Assembly: GCA_009829735.1 (NCBI GenBank)
Contig: CM020620.1
Location: forward strand, 21,674,020 to 21,738,019
DNA from: Pyropia yezoensis
Taxonomy: Eukaryota > Rhodophyta > Bangiophyceae > Bangiales > Bangiaceae
DNA: 64,000 bases
Reading direction: 5' to 3'
Shown: positions 34,892 to 45,696 of the stretch, one piece after another
How positions within the stretch are numbered: position 1 is the first letter of the stretch
How the letters are laid out: each line of letters opens with the position of its first letter
Translations under genes and position numbers: made by a program
Notes under the pieces: generated by a model
What the model was told of the DNA's origin: nothing
The model's input: only the letters and a program-made list of their open reading frames with translations
Databases searched by the model: none

Positions 34892-36225
34892 ATGGCTAGC
34901 TCGGACCCCCCGTCGTCCGGGGAGTACACGGGTGACGCACGTACTTCAGTGCCTTCGAATACTGGTGAGACACAGGTGGGTTTACCTGGGGTCGCAGAGG
35001 GACTAGAGGTCCCTCAAGCCAGCAGGACTGGAAGTACGGGCGGGCAACAGGCCACCCCGACTCAGTCGGGAGTTCACTCGGGTGACACTTCTGATGTGGG
35101 TGGGCCGAAGTCTGGCCACCGCGTGGTATACTCAACGGGAACGTCCCAAGGGGTGAGGACTGTCCCCGCGGGTTCCACTCGGGTTGGAGCCAACTTCGGC
35201 TTAGAGCCGTCGCCAACTAGGCTTTCGGAGGACGGTGGACCTCCGTTGGTCGGCGATGGGCTCGCGCCCATGCCCCCGGTTGAGACCTCTGAGGAACGTG
35301 GTTACCCCTCAGGTGGACTCCCGGAGGCGGACCGAGACTCAACTGGAGTCGTCAATCCACTCCTCGCGGAAACTGTCCGTCGGGAGGCGACCAATGTGTT
35401 GCGGCAGACTTTGCCGGACCTGGTGGTGACGATGACGAATACTATTCTGAATCAGATTGTGGCGAGTTTGCCAGATGGCCTTAATGTCCAGACCGGATTG
35501 GGGCTTTCGAGCCCACAGGCGCAGGGGGAATCCCTCCCCACGCCTATCTCGGGTCGCCCCGAGCTGGGGGCGACACCTGTGACTCCCAACGAGGGAGCCA
35601 CACCATACGCGGTGGGGCGTACGCCCTTCACGGGGGAGTTCCCCTCGGAAACGCCGGCGGCTACACCAAGCTCGCCGTACCAGACTACAGGCACTGAGGG
35701 TGGACTTACCCCAGTGCCACAGCGGCTGTTCCCTCAACGTGAGGTGCCGCCCAAGATTCAGGTAGCCAACCCGGTCTACCAGCGGATCTTTGACTATGAG
35801 ACCTACGCTCTCCACAACAAGTCGGTGGCGTATGGTCCTGACCAGGCCCGAGCTATGGGCCGTGCCAAGAAGAATGCACTTCATTCTTTTGGGCACAAAG
35901 CGGAGTGGGATGGAACTTCCCCCCTCCGTGTCTTTGAGTTCCTACGTCGTTTCACAAAAGCCTGTGACGACAATGCCATAAGTGAAGGCATGGCTTTTTA
36001 CATGCTACAGGAGTTTACGAAGGGCGACCTACGGACAGAACTTATGTCCGTCATGCCCAGCTCCTCAAGTGGAGGCGCTGGTGAGGTGACGTCCTGTTTC
36101 GAGCTCGTCAACTGGTTGTTGAGAGCCATGGTTGATGAGGCAGCGTTGGCTTCTCAAGTCGAGGAGTTTACGCAAGCCCATCAGGAAGAGGCGGAGGACG
36201 AGTTGTCCTTTGCGGAGCGAGTCCG
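34892..36225 (+). pseudogene. gag: A2 gag, first part (interrupted by B2)
   Basis: The ATG at 34892 (MASSDPPSSGEYTGD) opens a gag of 648 aa once B2 is removed. The first third is Gly/Ser/Thr-rich and disordered. From about 35745 comes the capsid-like part (KIQVANPVYQRIFDYETY, FEFLRRFTKACDD, WLLRAMVDEAALASQVEEF). It has no stop of its own; only the insertion breaks it, at ERV|RKL. Gag would form the particle shell and bind RNA through the knuckle encoded at 52,540. Confidence 0.9.
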
Positions 36226-36588
36226 TGTAGCACAATAGGGATCCGTCGCGCGTCCACTCTCAGGGAACACTCACCAAGGGGGATCGGCACCAACGTCACC
36301 GGGAGGCCAAGGTTGCTGTCCTTGGAGCGCAAGCCACGGGACCAAGATGGGAGCCCAAATGGGAGGGGTTTGTTGTTCTACCTTGGCCGGCGGTGGATTC
36401 GCCACCGGCCCCCTCGTTATAAACCCTCGGAGACACTACTAACTACCCTCCACCCCAAGATGCAAGTCCCTCTGGTCATACGTAACTTATAGATACCGTG
36501 ACCAGTACGAACTATCAAATTGAAAGTTAAGGGTTAGAAGTAGCCCCCCTGATATTAGGGTCACAATACGGACAACCATATTGCTACA
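36226..36588 (-). repeat. 3' LTR of B2
   Basis: 363 bp, ends TGTAGCA/TGCTACA. The minus-strand polypurine tract AAGGGGGGGATA adjoins at 36589-36600. Confidence 0.95.
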
Positions 36589-37175
36589 TATCCCCCCCTT
36601 AGATTCGGCCCGTCCTCGGGTCGAGTTGCATTCGGGGTACCGAATGTAAGTGGGTCGCGTGACCGTTTACCCGTCGGGTGGGGCTTTGCGCCCCGTCGCG
36701 ACAGACACCCCTTTTCGAGGTTGTCTCAGGGGGGTGCCCCCCTTTGCGTGGTACACACACACGATCCGTTTTCCGGACCGTTAAATTCCCGATGCGGGTT
36801 GCTGTTCACGCCCCCCCTTTCCGAGGGGTGGTGCAAGCGGATCCGCCACCAGGTGCCTGGTGGTAGGGGGGCCCCTCTCGTGTGGACGATTGAGTGGGGG
36901 GCGGGGGCTGCCCGCGTTGCGTGGGGGCGGTTGGGGGTGACCCCCCTTACTTACCCCGTGTGTGGGTGTGGCCCCGTCCCGCCCAGGTGCCTGGGTGGAG
37001 CGCGGTCGTATCCCCGTGGGGCGCGGGTCGACCCGCGTGCCTGCGGCGCTTCTCGTGGCCGTTTGTGGTCATAAGCGCGGGTGTCCGCGCTTCCCTGGCT
37101 CGTCCCGGTTATCCCGCCGTACCGGGTTGTAGCCGTCGACGGCTTGTGGGCGCGGGGGACTCCGCACCCGTTATC
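36589..37175. other. B2 antisense-ORF leader
   Basis: 587 bp between the 3' LTR and the antisense ATG. It holds the hairpin AGGGGGG-TG-CCCCCCT (36728-36743). The + frame upstream of ATG 37176 is open from 36894 but not conserved, so the ATG shared in position by all three B copies is preferred. If the antisense ORF is transcribed, its promoter should be here or in the LTR. Confidence 0.5.
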
Positions 37176-39623
37176 ATGTCCTATCCCCAGGTGCTTGAAG
37201 AGGAGGAAGACCTCCTGATCGGGGAGGAGATGGAGGACGACGCGCCTGTCGGTCCCGACGCCGCGCGTTACGGGGTGAGCTCGTCTGACGACGACGGGCC
37301 TGCGGTGTCCGTCCGTCTGTCGGCCGGAGGACTGTCGTCCGTGTGCAGCGGTACGACGGTGCCGTCGGCCGGAGGTCAACCCGGCGGTCAACCGCGCGTG
37401 GCGGCTTCTACCCCCTCTCTGCCGGCTGCCCGGATGGGGCCTGGTGCCGGTGCCGGCTCACCGCAGCTACCTCAAGATGGTCCGCCCTGCGGCGGAGGTG
37501 GCGACCCGCAGCCGACTCCGGCTGGTCAAGGTGGTCCGGGTGTCCGGGCGGTGACTCCTCGAGGTGGTCCCGACGTTGACGCGGGTGGTGGTGGCGGTGC
37601 GACACCCGGTGCGGTGGGTCAAGACGGTGCGGGTGTCCGCACGGCCGGGGCTCCGGCTCCGGAGGCTGTCCCAGTGCCTTCCACTTCCGAGGCGGGGGCT
37701 ACGCCGACGGGTGGTGCCGGCGCCGGTGCCGTACCTGCGGTGCCGCGGGCGTCGAGCGGTCAAGACGCTCCTTCTCCCATGGCGGTTGACACCGGGAGTT
37801 ACTCCGGGCGGGCGCCCGCCCTTCTTCTTCCTCCTCGGCCTCGTCCATCTCCGACGTCGGCCCCTCTGCCGGTGGTGCGTCCCCCGGCGCCCCCGATTCT
37901 TCCTGGTCCTGCCCGGGTTGCCCCGTTGGGTGGCGGCATCGCCGTGGCGGCGGGTCAACCCGCCATGTCGGTGTCCGACTTGGTGGCTCGGGTTCGAGGC
38001 CTCACGGTGCAAGAGTCGATGGAGTCCGATGGGCGTATGCGGGTGGACTTCCACCTGGTGCATCCCCGTGGAGAATCCTCCCGGCGCGTCAAGGTGGACC
38101 CGTGCTGGGAGCGGGAGTTGGTGCGGCTGGTCAACCAGCCGAACGCGGTCCGGGTGGAACACCATTGGATCCTGAGTCAGCCGGACGACCGGCATGCGCA
38201 GCTCTGGCGCACCCGGGTGGGACGGGGTGAGGTCTACCTCGACCCCAACTTCGGGGTCTGCGACTTGATTGCCCCCGCGTTGCCGCGGGAGATTGACTAC
38301 CCGGCTAGTGCTCGGGGGATTGCGGCGGCGGCGGAGCCGGTTGCGTTTGGGGAGACGGTGAGCCGTACCGGTCGGTATCCCGACTTTGACTACTACCCGG
38401 GGGTACCCCCGTATCTGTCGTTGACGGCTCCCTACCCGCCCATGGCGGGGTTGAAGTCGGCGTCGAGTTGGCGACGTAACCATGGTGTCATGGCGGATGC
38501 GTTCCGCACGGATATAACGTGTGCGTTGCAGACCGGCAACGGTCGTGCTCCGGTATATACTCCCGTGCGCCCGCCGCTATGGCAGGAGGGGTGGGAACCC
38601 GCCCCTGCTTTCCGGTTTGACACCGGCTCCTGCCTCCGATACTTCGGGAGTGTGTTGGCCTCCCGGCCGGTCCACCCGTTGCAGGGTACCTTCACCCTTG
38701 AGGTTACCCTCGGGCAGGCTTCATCCTTCTTGCTGTCCGTCCGCCGGCAGGGTCGTCTGTTTCATCTTCCGACGGGTGTCCGTCGGCACATCGCGCAGTT
38801 GGGCGTGGATCTGATAGCTGCCAAGACCGGGTTGGCCCGGGAGTTCGAAGCCCTGCTGGCTGTTCACGATGCCGTGAACTGGGCTGGGGTGTTGGCCCTT
38901 CCCCCGTACCGGGACCCGCAGGCTGGGGCTTCCCCCTTGCCTCGTCAATCGTTGCGTGTCCGGCGTACTCAGCCGGGTGAGCCTAGTTGCCATGGGTGGG
39001 CGTCCACCGAGGCCGTTCCTGACCTGGGTATTCTCATGGTTATCCATGACCCTCTTCAGGTCCTTGCTCCGTGGTTCGGTAACCCGATGCCGGCGGCGGT
39101 TGGCCGTCGTCCCCGAGAGTGGGGCTCTGTGGGTGGGGAGCGTGAGGTGTCCCGTCGTCGGGCGGAGTACCGCCGTGGTTACGGTGGAGCCCCTTCGGTA
39201 GGGTCCTACCGGGCCTCGTATCAGGTGCCACCGGCTCCGGTGGTAGCCGTGTCGGCTCCTATGGCTCCTCTGGCTGCGCCAGTGTCACCTCCCGCCCCTG
39301 TCATGCATGACGGGGGTCCCCGTCTCTGGTATGAGGGCGTTGACGCCCTTGTTACCCGCGCCATGCGTGGGGGTCTCTCTGTTAGCTGGGGGGATATCCC
39401 CCCAGGTGCTGCTCTGGTTGGGTCAGCGCGTTGCTTCGGTGGCGTGCTGGACCGCCTCCAGAAAGCTCTGGAGGACGTGGAGGCTGGCCGCAGCACCCTA
39501 GTCCAGCTATGCACCGAGGTAACTCGGGTGGTCGACCGTCGTGACATTGCCGACCGGTGGAGCACGGAGGTATACGCGCTTACGCGTGAGTGGCCTCCCT
39601 CGGGCAGTGGGTCTACCCACTGA
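37176..39623 (+). CDS. B2 antisense ORF, 815-aa unrecognised protein
   Basis: An intact frame on the strand opposite to gag-pol, from ATG 37176 (MSYPQVLEEEEDLL) to TGA 39621-39623. The N-terminus is acidic; residues of about 50-270 are Gly/Ala/Pro-rich and disordered. A globular-looking part follows, from about SVSDLVARVRGLTVQESM to the C-terminus, with conserved stretches SSWRRNHGVMADAFRTDI, RFDTGSCLRYFGSVLASR and GRLFHLPTGVRR. No catalytic motif, signal peptide or membrane span is seen. The homologues in B1 and B3 differ from it mostly at synonymous positions (62 codons at 38700-38885 against B1 28967-29152: 15 synonymous, 2 replacement codons). The protein therefore appears to have been under selection. 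Its function is unknown. Confidence 0.8.
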   Translation: MSYPQVLEEEEDLLIGEEMEDDAPVGPDAARYGVSSSDDDGPAVSVRLSAGGLSSVCSGTTVPSAGGQPGGQPRVAASTPSLPAARMGPGAGAGSPQLPQDGPPCGGGGDPQPTPAGQGGPGVRAVTPRGGPDVDAGGGGGATPGAVGQDGAGVRTAGAPAPEAVPVPSTSEAGATPTGGAGAGAVPAVPRASSGQDAPSPMAVDTGSYSGRAPALLLPPRPRPSPTSAPLPVVRPPAPPILPGPARVAPLGGGIAVAAGQPAMSVSDLVARVRGLTVQESMESDGRMRVDFHLVHPRGESSRRVKVDPCWERELVRLVNQPNAVRVEHHWILSQPDDRHAQLWRTRVGRGEVYLDPNFGVCDLIAPALPREIDYPASARGIAAAAEPVAFGETVSRTGRYPDFDYYPGVPPYLSLTAPYPPMAGLKSASSWRRNHGVMADAFRTDITCALQTGNGRAPVYTPVRPPLWQEGWEPAPAFRFDTGSCLRYFGSVLASRPVHPLQGTFTLEVTLGQASSFLLSVRRQGRLFHLPTGVRRHIAQLGVDLIAAKTGLAREFEALLAVHDAVNWAGVLALPPYRDPQAGASPLPRQSLRVRRTQPGEPSCHGWASTEAVPDLGILMVIHDPLQVLAPWFGNPMPAAVGRRPREWGSVGGEREVSRRRAEYRRGYGGAPSVGSYRASYQVPPAPVVAVSAPMAPLAAPVSPPAPVMHDGGPRLWYEGVDALVTRAMRGGLSVSWGDIPPGAALVGSARCFGGVLDRLQKALEDVEAGRSTLVQLCTEVTRVVDRRDIADRWSTEVYALTREWPPSGSGSTH

Positions 39624-39937
39624 GGAGTGCTATTTGTTTGTGAGGGAGAGGGCCCCGGCAACCCTTATGGTAGCCGGGTAGTAGTGAGTATAAACTCATC
39701 CCCCGCTGGGGGCATTGCTTGCCTCTGTTTGCTGCCCTGGGGAGTACCCCTTCTGGCTCAGTGGTGCCTTGCCTCCCGCCCAACTTCTTCCGGTTGGTTC
39801 ATGCTTGGGGAGGTTATCCTCCCTCACTTTGTGTCTTGGCTTGGGGAGGTCCTCCTCCCGTGTAAGCTCCCTAGTTACTTCGATATTATCGGAGTTAGCC
39901 TTTACCTTTAAGTTAACTTATTAAGGTTCAGGTTTTT

Positions 39938-40032
39938 ACTTAGTTACCTAAGCTTAGCTCTACTTAGTTACCTAAGCTTGGTTCGACTTAGAAACCTAAG
40001 TCTGATTTGACTTAGAAACCTAAGTCTGCCGT
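39938..40032. repeat. Four 24-bp tandem units with CTTAG...CTAAG hairpins
   Basis: Units start at 39938, 39962, 39986 and 40010, each beginning ACTTAG-N4/5-CTAAG. Every unit is an inverted repeat able to form a short hairpin on either strand. The first pair has TTAC in the loop and the second pair AAAC. B3 keeps two such units (62391-62430); B1 keeps traces. Confidence 0.8.
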
Positions 40033-40072
40033 AACCATGTCACACCCTACTTAGTAGGTATAAGCCTCACCC

Positions 40073-40101
40073 CCCAACAGCCGAAGTCGGTGTCGGTTGG
40101 G
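40073..40101 (-). promoter_or_regulatory. Conserved hairpin just after the B pol stop codon
   Basis: The arms CCCAA and TTGGG plus inner CCGA and TCGG enclose a short loop. It begins three bases after the pol TAA (40107-40105). The same hairpin in the same place is found in B1 (30292-30320) and B3 (62480-62508). A role in 3' processing or stability is inference. Confidence 0.5.
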
Positions 40102-40104
40102 TTG

Positions 40105-43100
40105 TTACAGTAGGCGTCGTCGCCTCATGTAAGGCATGAGTAGTTGGCGGGGTATATTCGCCGCCTGTTCCCAGGTGGGTGAGTCGTATCCGACCCACAT
40201 AACCTTGACGTACCAGGGTCCTGGTAGGTCCGGGTCGGTGTGTCCGACCACGCTCTCTACTTGGTATGGAATCCCATCCGGTCCCACCGGGTCATCCGAC
40301 CGGTGGGTTGTAAGAGCTTCATGTAGCAACCCAGCCGGTACCGGCTGAGGCTGTTCCGGCTTCGGAGCAGGTGTGACATCATTCATACTGATGCGTTGGA
40401 TCTCCGTATCGGAGTGTAAGATAACAGAGTGGTCATCTCTGTGGAGGATCTGGTACGGTCCCTTGACCGGTTGCATCAGCTTGTTCCCTCGGAACTTCTG
40501 GTGTCTGATATAGACCCAGTCACCTGTTACCAGGGTTGCGTTGCGCACCCGTAGTCGGGCGTCGAAGTTCTTCTTATACCGAAGTTGTGTTCTGTCAAGG
40601 GCACCCTTGAGCTTAGGAATCATCCACGATAGCTTGGCCAACCAAGCTAGGTGGATGCGTTCGGCGGGTCGGCCCTTCGGTGTATCATACCGAGTGCCCC
40701 TGCCGGGTGGCAGCGTCAGGTTACCGACGCCTAGTGGCATGACCCACTCCAGCGGAGCAATGTTTGTGCTCCGATGTGGCCTGGCATTGTATGCCAGGGT
40801 GAGTACGGACAGAAGCCTGTCCCAAGTGTTCGTGTGCTCGGCCACGTAGCACTGTAGCATCTTTACGATGGTGCGGTTGAACCGCTCCACCTGCCCGTTG
40901 GACTGCGGGTGATAGTCGGATGCCCGACGTGGTTCGATACCGAACATGCCCAGGACCTTCGTGCAGAATGCCGACGTAAGGTTTGCTCCGTTATCGGAGA
41001 GGAGTTGCTTCATGACTCCGTATGCACTGATCCAGTGGTCAACCACTGCGTTCATGATCGTGTATGCCGTATCATTCGGGATGGCTGCCGCTCTTGACAG
41101 CTTAGTGAAGCGGTCAGACATGACCAGGATGTACCTGTTCCCTTCTTCCGTTATCGGAAGTGGCCCGAGTATGTCGATAGCGACTTGCTCGTTGGGCCCA
41201 TCAGGTGGGAATAGCTTCATGGCAGACGCCTGCCTATGTAGACTCATGCGGTTACGTGCACAGGGGTGGCATCCCCGTACGTGGTCGACCACGTCGACGG
41301 CCATTGCTGGCCAGTAGAAGAACCTTCGCATTGCTGCGAACATTCGTGAACCTCCCGGGTGTCCGGCTGTAGGGTTCTCATGTTCTCGTTCCATGACGGC
41401 TTGCCGTAAGGACACGGGAACCACGACTTGATGTCGTCCATCGGCGGGTGCCCGCCGGTATATGAGTCCGTCTTCGTTCTCGGAGAAGATGCCGGCCGTA
41501 CCGGCCAGGAGGTTAGCACGATGACGTCTACAGTCATCGTCGTTGGCCTGTGCCTCGCGGAGGTCCGCGAGGGTCAATGGGCACGCAAGGTGTGCCATGG
41601 TATGGTCAGCCATACCCTGGGTAGCATTACCCACCATGCACACCGGTACTACCGGGATGTCCTCGTCCACCGGGCGGGTATCCCCGCTCGGGTGTCGAGT
41701 CGAGACAACGCGTCTCCGAGGTGGTGGGTTGACCCAGCCTTATACACCGTGCGGTAGTCGTGCTCGGCCATCTTCAGCCTCCATCGGGCTAGCCTCCCAT
41801 GGCTATCGGAATCCTTGTCACCAAGGTTGAGGAGCCATCGTAGGGGTTCGTGGTCGGACCTCACGATGAACCTGGAGCCCTCCAGGTATGGACGGAGCAG
41901 TTGCACTGCCCATATGACTCCGAGGCATTCACGCTCGGTGGCACTATAGTTCCGCTCAGCCGGGTTGAGTGTCCGGCTGAAGTACCCTACCGGACGTAGG
42001 TCCGGGATAACGTTATCGGTACCGATCAACGTCTCTCCCTGTAACAGGGTGCATCCCACTTGTGTACCACACGCATCGACATCGATGACGAAGGTACCCC
42101 GTCTATGCGGTAACGCAAGGACGGGTGGGGCTAGTAGGGCTCGCTTCAGCGACTCGAATGCCTCCTCTTCGCTGGGCGAAGGGGGTTGGAGTACCTTGGG
42201 TAAGGTACTGCTCGTAAGAACCGTTAACGGTTTAGCTATCCGAGCGAAGTCCTTGACGAACCGTCGGTATACATTGCACATTCCCAGGAAGCTCTTGAGC
42301 TGCGTCTGGGTGTTAGGGAACCGGGCATCCCGGAGTGCCCGGGTATTGGCTTCGAGTACCCCTAGTTTACCAGGGGTTATCTGGTGGCCCAGATATTCGA
42401 CCGTCTGTTGGAAGAAGGCGCACTTCTTCAGACGCAGGGTTACCCCGGCGTTCCTCAAGAGGGTGAGTACCTCGTCAACATGTTGTACATGGTCATCCAT
42501 GTTACGTGAGAAGACGATGACGTCATCGAGGTACACTAGGCAGTTTCGCCACTTCACCCCAGACAGTATGATGTCGATAGCCCGCTGGAATGTAGCGGGG
42601 GCGTTGGACAATCCGAAGGGCATCCTTAGGAACTCGTACACTCCACTGTGACAGACGAATGCCGTCTTGGGGATATCCTCGTCCGCCACCGGGATCTGCC
42701 AGTATCCGGCATTGCAGTCGATGGTGGTAAACACCGTAGCCTCCCCCAGGGAGTCGATGCATTCATCCATCCTTGGTAAAGGGAATGAGTCCTTCTTGGT
42801 AACCAAGTTGAGGCGTCGATAATCGATGCAAAACCGAGGGGTTTGATCCTTCTTCGGCACAATAACGACTGGGGCACCCCATTCCGACATCGAAGGTCGG
42901 ATCACCTTAGCTTCACTCATCCTCTTCACTTCTCCATCAACGATCTCTCGTTGCATAGGTCCCGCTCGGTGCGGCTGTGAGCGGGCGGGTCGTGCGCCTG
43001 GTACCAGGTCTATACGATGTTGGGTTGCCCCAATGGTCCCCAAGGCCCCGCCTGTCCACATAACGTCATGCTTTCTTAGCATCCGTCGTACCCCTTCGGC

Positions 43101-44270
43101 TACCGAAAGGGGAAGGTGGTCGAGGTCAGCCTCGGCCAGTGCCTTCAAGGCCTCTTGGTCCTTTGGCGGCAGGTCCGCCGGAGCCGCCGATGGGTTAGGC
43201 TTCCCGTCATCGGGTTGCTGTCGCTCGGTGGTCTCGGCGACCGCCAGTACTTCAAGTGGTTCCACTTGACCTTCCTTATCAGGGGTAAGGATATCTCCTT
43301 CGTAGAGTTCGGCAATCCCGAGGATAGTTCCCTTCGGGAGGGTGACTGCCTTACGGCGGTAGTTCGCCATCACTAGGAGGGACGACCCTCCTGCTGGGAG
43401 GTCTATGAGACCGTTGGCCATGGTCAACCCATGGCGCTTGTACGTCCGTAGGTTGGACTGGACTCTGCAGATGCCTGCGAGGTCGCAGTTAACCGGGAGG
43501 ACTTTCTCTGACAACGGCTCAAAGCGAGTTCGCTGGGCCAACCGAAGTGTCTTCGGTTCGACGCTTGCGTACACCTCAGCCACGTTAACGTGGCTTCCTT
43601 GTAGCGTCAGGTCCCTGACGATAGCCGTGTGTCCTCGCTTCGTCCCGTCGGCTTCTTGAAGCTCGACGGTCCTCCGGCCTGGCCGGATTGCATCAACGTG
43701 AACGTTGATGAAGGTGCACCCCAGTATGCAGGGCACCGATAGCGTTTCACATACCAGGAAGTCAACTTCCGTGGTGAGATCCCCGATGGTAACCTGCAGC
43801 GACATCGCTGCGGTCGTACGAATGAGTCGACCATTCGCGTCCTTGATGGTGGGTCCCCGAGTCACTCTGACTCGTGGAAGCCACTTGTCCGGGAGGGTAT
43901 CCTTCCGGATAAGGTTGGGTCCAGCCCCTGTATCCAGTACAGGGTAGTACGATCGTGTCGACTGGGGGTCAACCCCCAGTGTGGCTGATACCTTGAAGTT
44001 CTCCAAGGTAAACAACACATGTCCTACACCGATATCCGGTGTAGCTCGGGCATCCTGAACAGGGCCCTTGTCTGGTTCAACGTGACGGGGCTTCCCGTCC
44101 TCTCCTCCCAACCTTGGAGGGTGGTCATCAATCCCCTGACGCCGTGTCGTAGGGGCCGGAAGGTGTACCCGGGGGTTGATGCGGCGTCGGCTCAACCGCG
44201 CTCTCCGTGGGGCTTTCCCCGCGGTACTCCGGGGTGGCTTGCTTGGGTGACCCCAGCGCACCCCGGTCAT
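40105..44270 (-). CDS. pol: B2 pol polyprotein, left assembly copy
   Basis: Starts at ATG 44270 (MTGVRWGH) in the -1 frame relative to gag and ends at TAA 40105. Domains: protease (LDTGAGPNLI), RT (FCIDYRRLN, MPFGLSNAPATFQ, YLDDVIVFSRN), RNase H (FVIDVDACG, TERECLGVIWA), integrase with zinc finger (H-x-H plus CHPC) and D-D-E core (AIDILGP, LSDNGAN, GQVERFN), and a chromodomain-like tail (YVKVMWVGYDSPTWEQAANIP). A single 1-nt deletion near 41693 splits the frame (873 aa then 521 aa). The right copy (46806) lacks that deletion, so it may be a sequencing error. Total length would be about 1,390 aa. Confidence 0.9.
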
Positions 44271-45196
44271 CCTTCCGCTTACTCGTTTCCCGCCCTTGGT
44301 AGGGTGCTGTCCGCCGGGACATCCGGCTGAGGAGGTGCCCCCTCGACGGCCAGTACTCCACCTGGAGCTGGCTGCCTACCCGGTGCGGGTCCGGGTGCTC
44401 GGGCGGGATACCCCCCGGTGGATGCCTTGCGTTGCGCCGCTGCCCGCCGAGACTCCTCGGGGATGAGTGGGCAGGAAGACACCCAGTGCTGGGGATCCCC
44501 CACACAACATACATCCGGACGTGCCGGTCCCCCCTTGAGGTCGCATCGGGGTAGCCCCGTAGCTACGGTTGCCTCCCTCGGGCGCCCGAGTGCCTGCTCC
44601 CTGGTAGGCCTTGGGTCCTTGGGTCAACCGGAACATGGATTCCCCAACCGGTTGGGTCGGCCCGCAATCTGCGGAGGTGCCTCCGTGCGCACCGCCCATG
44701 TTGGCAAGGGTTGGTGAGGGTTACCCGTCACCGGGGAGTACCCCGTAGTCCGCACATACGGGACGCGCCGTCCCGTTCCTTCGTTGACCTGGAACTGGGT
44801 TCCAGCCGGGGCGATGTACGCTACCGTACCATGTTCATCAATCACCGGCGTCGCCGGTAGCAACAGGTGGCCCTGTTGGTCGACTAGAGGGTCACCCTCA
44901 CCAATAGGGGTATGTTCGGTCGCCACCAGTACTGGTGCGGCCTTACGTTCCACCTTCTCTTGCCTCGGTACCGGGGTAAGACTGGGCTTGCCTCCCTCAC
45001 CCTTGGGCTTCGGGGCCAAGGCACACTCCGGGTGTAGAACCCGGTAGGCGTCCCCTAGGGACTTGCACATATGCATCAGTCGACTGAAGTTCGTCCGTGC
45101 CGTGTTGGCGCCCCGTGCGGATATCCGCACGTAGTTGGGTACTCCTGCGAACAGGATGGCCCGTAGCTCCCCTTCTCCGAGGAGCTTCCCCAGCTC
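40577..45196. repeat. 4.62-kb block repeated across the gap, left copy
   Basis: 4,620 bp, nearly identical to 45697-50315 and in the same orientation. It ends exactly at the N gap, while its partner begins exactly after the gap. That is the geometry of an unmerged contig overlap. Confidence 0.9.
44276..45196 (-). pseudogene. gag: B2 gag C-terminal part, left assembly copy
   Basis: Repeats the gag C-terminal region found intact at 50315-49398, ending at the N gap. Two C-homopolymer differences (near 44502 and 44638) break the frame relative to the right copy. They look like sequencing or consensus errors at a contig end. The slippery site GGGAAAC is at 44291-44285 on the minus strand. Confidence 0.8.
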
Positions 45197-45696
45197 NNNN
45201 NNNNNNNNNNNNNNNNNNNNNNNNNNNNNNNNNNNNNNNNNNNNNNNNNNNNNNNNNNNNNNNNNNNNNNNNNNNNNNNNNNNNNNNNNNNNNNNNNNNN
45301 NNNNNNNNNNNNNNNNNNNNNNNNNNNNNNNNNNNNNNNNNNNNNNNNNNNNNNNNNNNNNNNNNNNNNNNNNNNNNNNNNNNNNNNNNNNNNNNNNNNN
45401 NNNNNNNNNNNNNNNNNNNNNNNNNNNNNNNNNNNNNNNNNNNNNNNNNNNNNNNNNNNNNNNNNNNNNNNNNNNNNNNNNNNNNNNNNNNNNNNNNNNN
45501 NNNNNNNNNNNNNNNNNNNNNNNNNNNNNNNNNNNNNNNNNNNNNNNNNNNNNNNNNNNNNNNNNNNNNNNNNNNNNNNNNNNNNNNNNNNNNNNNNNNN
45601 NNNNNNNNNNNNNNNNNNNNNNNNNNNNNNNNNNNNNNNNNNNNNNNNNNNNNNNNNNNNNNNNNNNNNNNNNNNNNNNNNNNNNNNNNNNNNNNN
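45197..45696. other. Assembly gap of 500 N
   Basis: Exactly 500 N, a usual scaffold placeholder length. Given the flanking overlap, it probably represents no real missing sequence. Confidence 0.97.

Larger units (their letters stand above)
34303..36225 (+). mobile_element. Ty3/gypsy element A2, left segment
   Basis: LTR, leader and the first two thirds of gag, cut at 36225 by B2. The target duplication GTCCG is at 36221-36225 and again at 52170-52174. A2 continues at 52170-59628. Without B2 it is about 9.38 kb, matching A1. Its own flanks are GTACC (34298-34302) and TTACC (59629-59633). Confidence 0.95.
39624..40104. other. B2 convergent 3' intergenic region
   Basis: The gap between the two convergent stops. 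It is less GC-rich than its surroundings, with a 24-bp tandem hairpin array and a stop-adjacent hairpin (both listed separately). It is the likely site of transcript end formation for the antisense ORF. Confidence 0.5.

Noticed and set aside
41965..42651. Plus-strand 228-aa ORF opposite B pol RT
   Set aside because: Antisense of the RT/RNase H region; open frame explained by codon use of pol.
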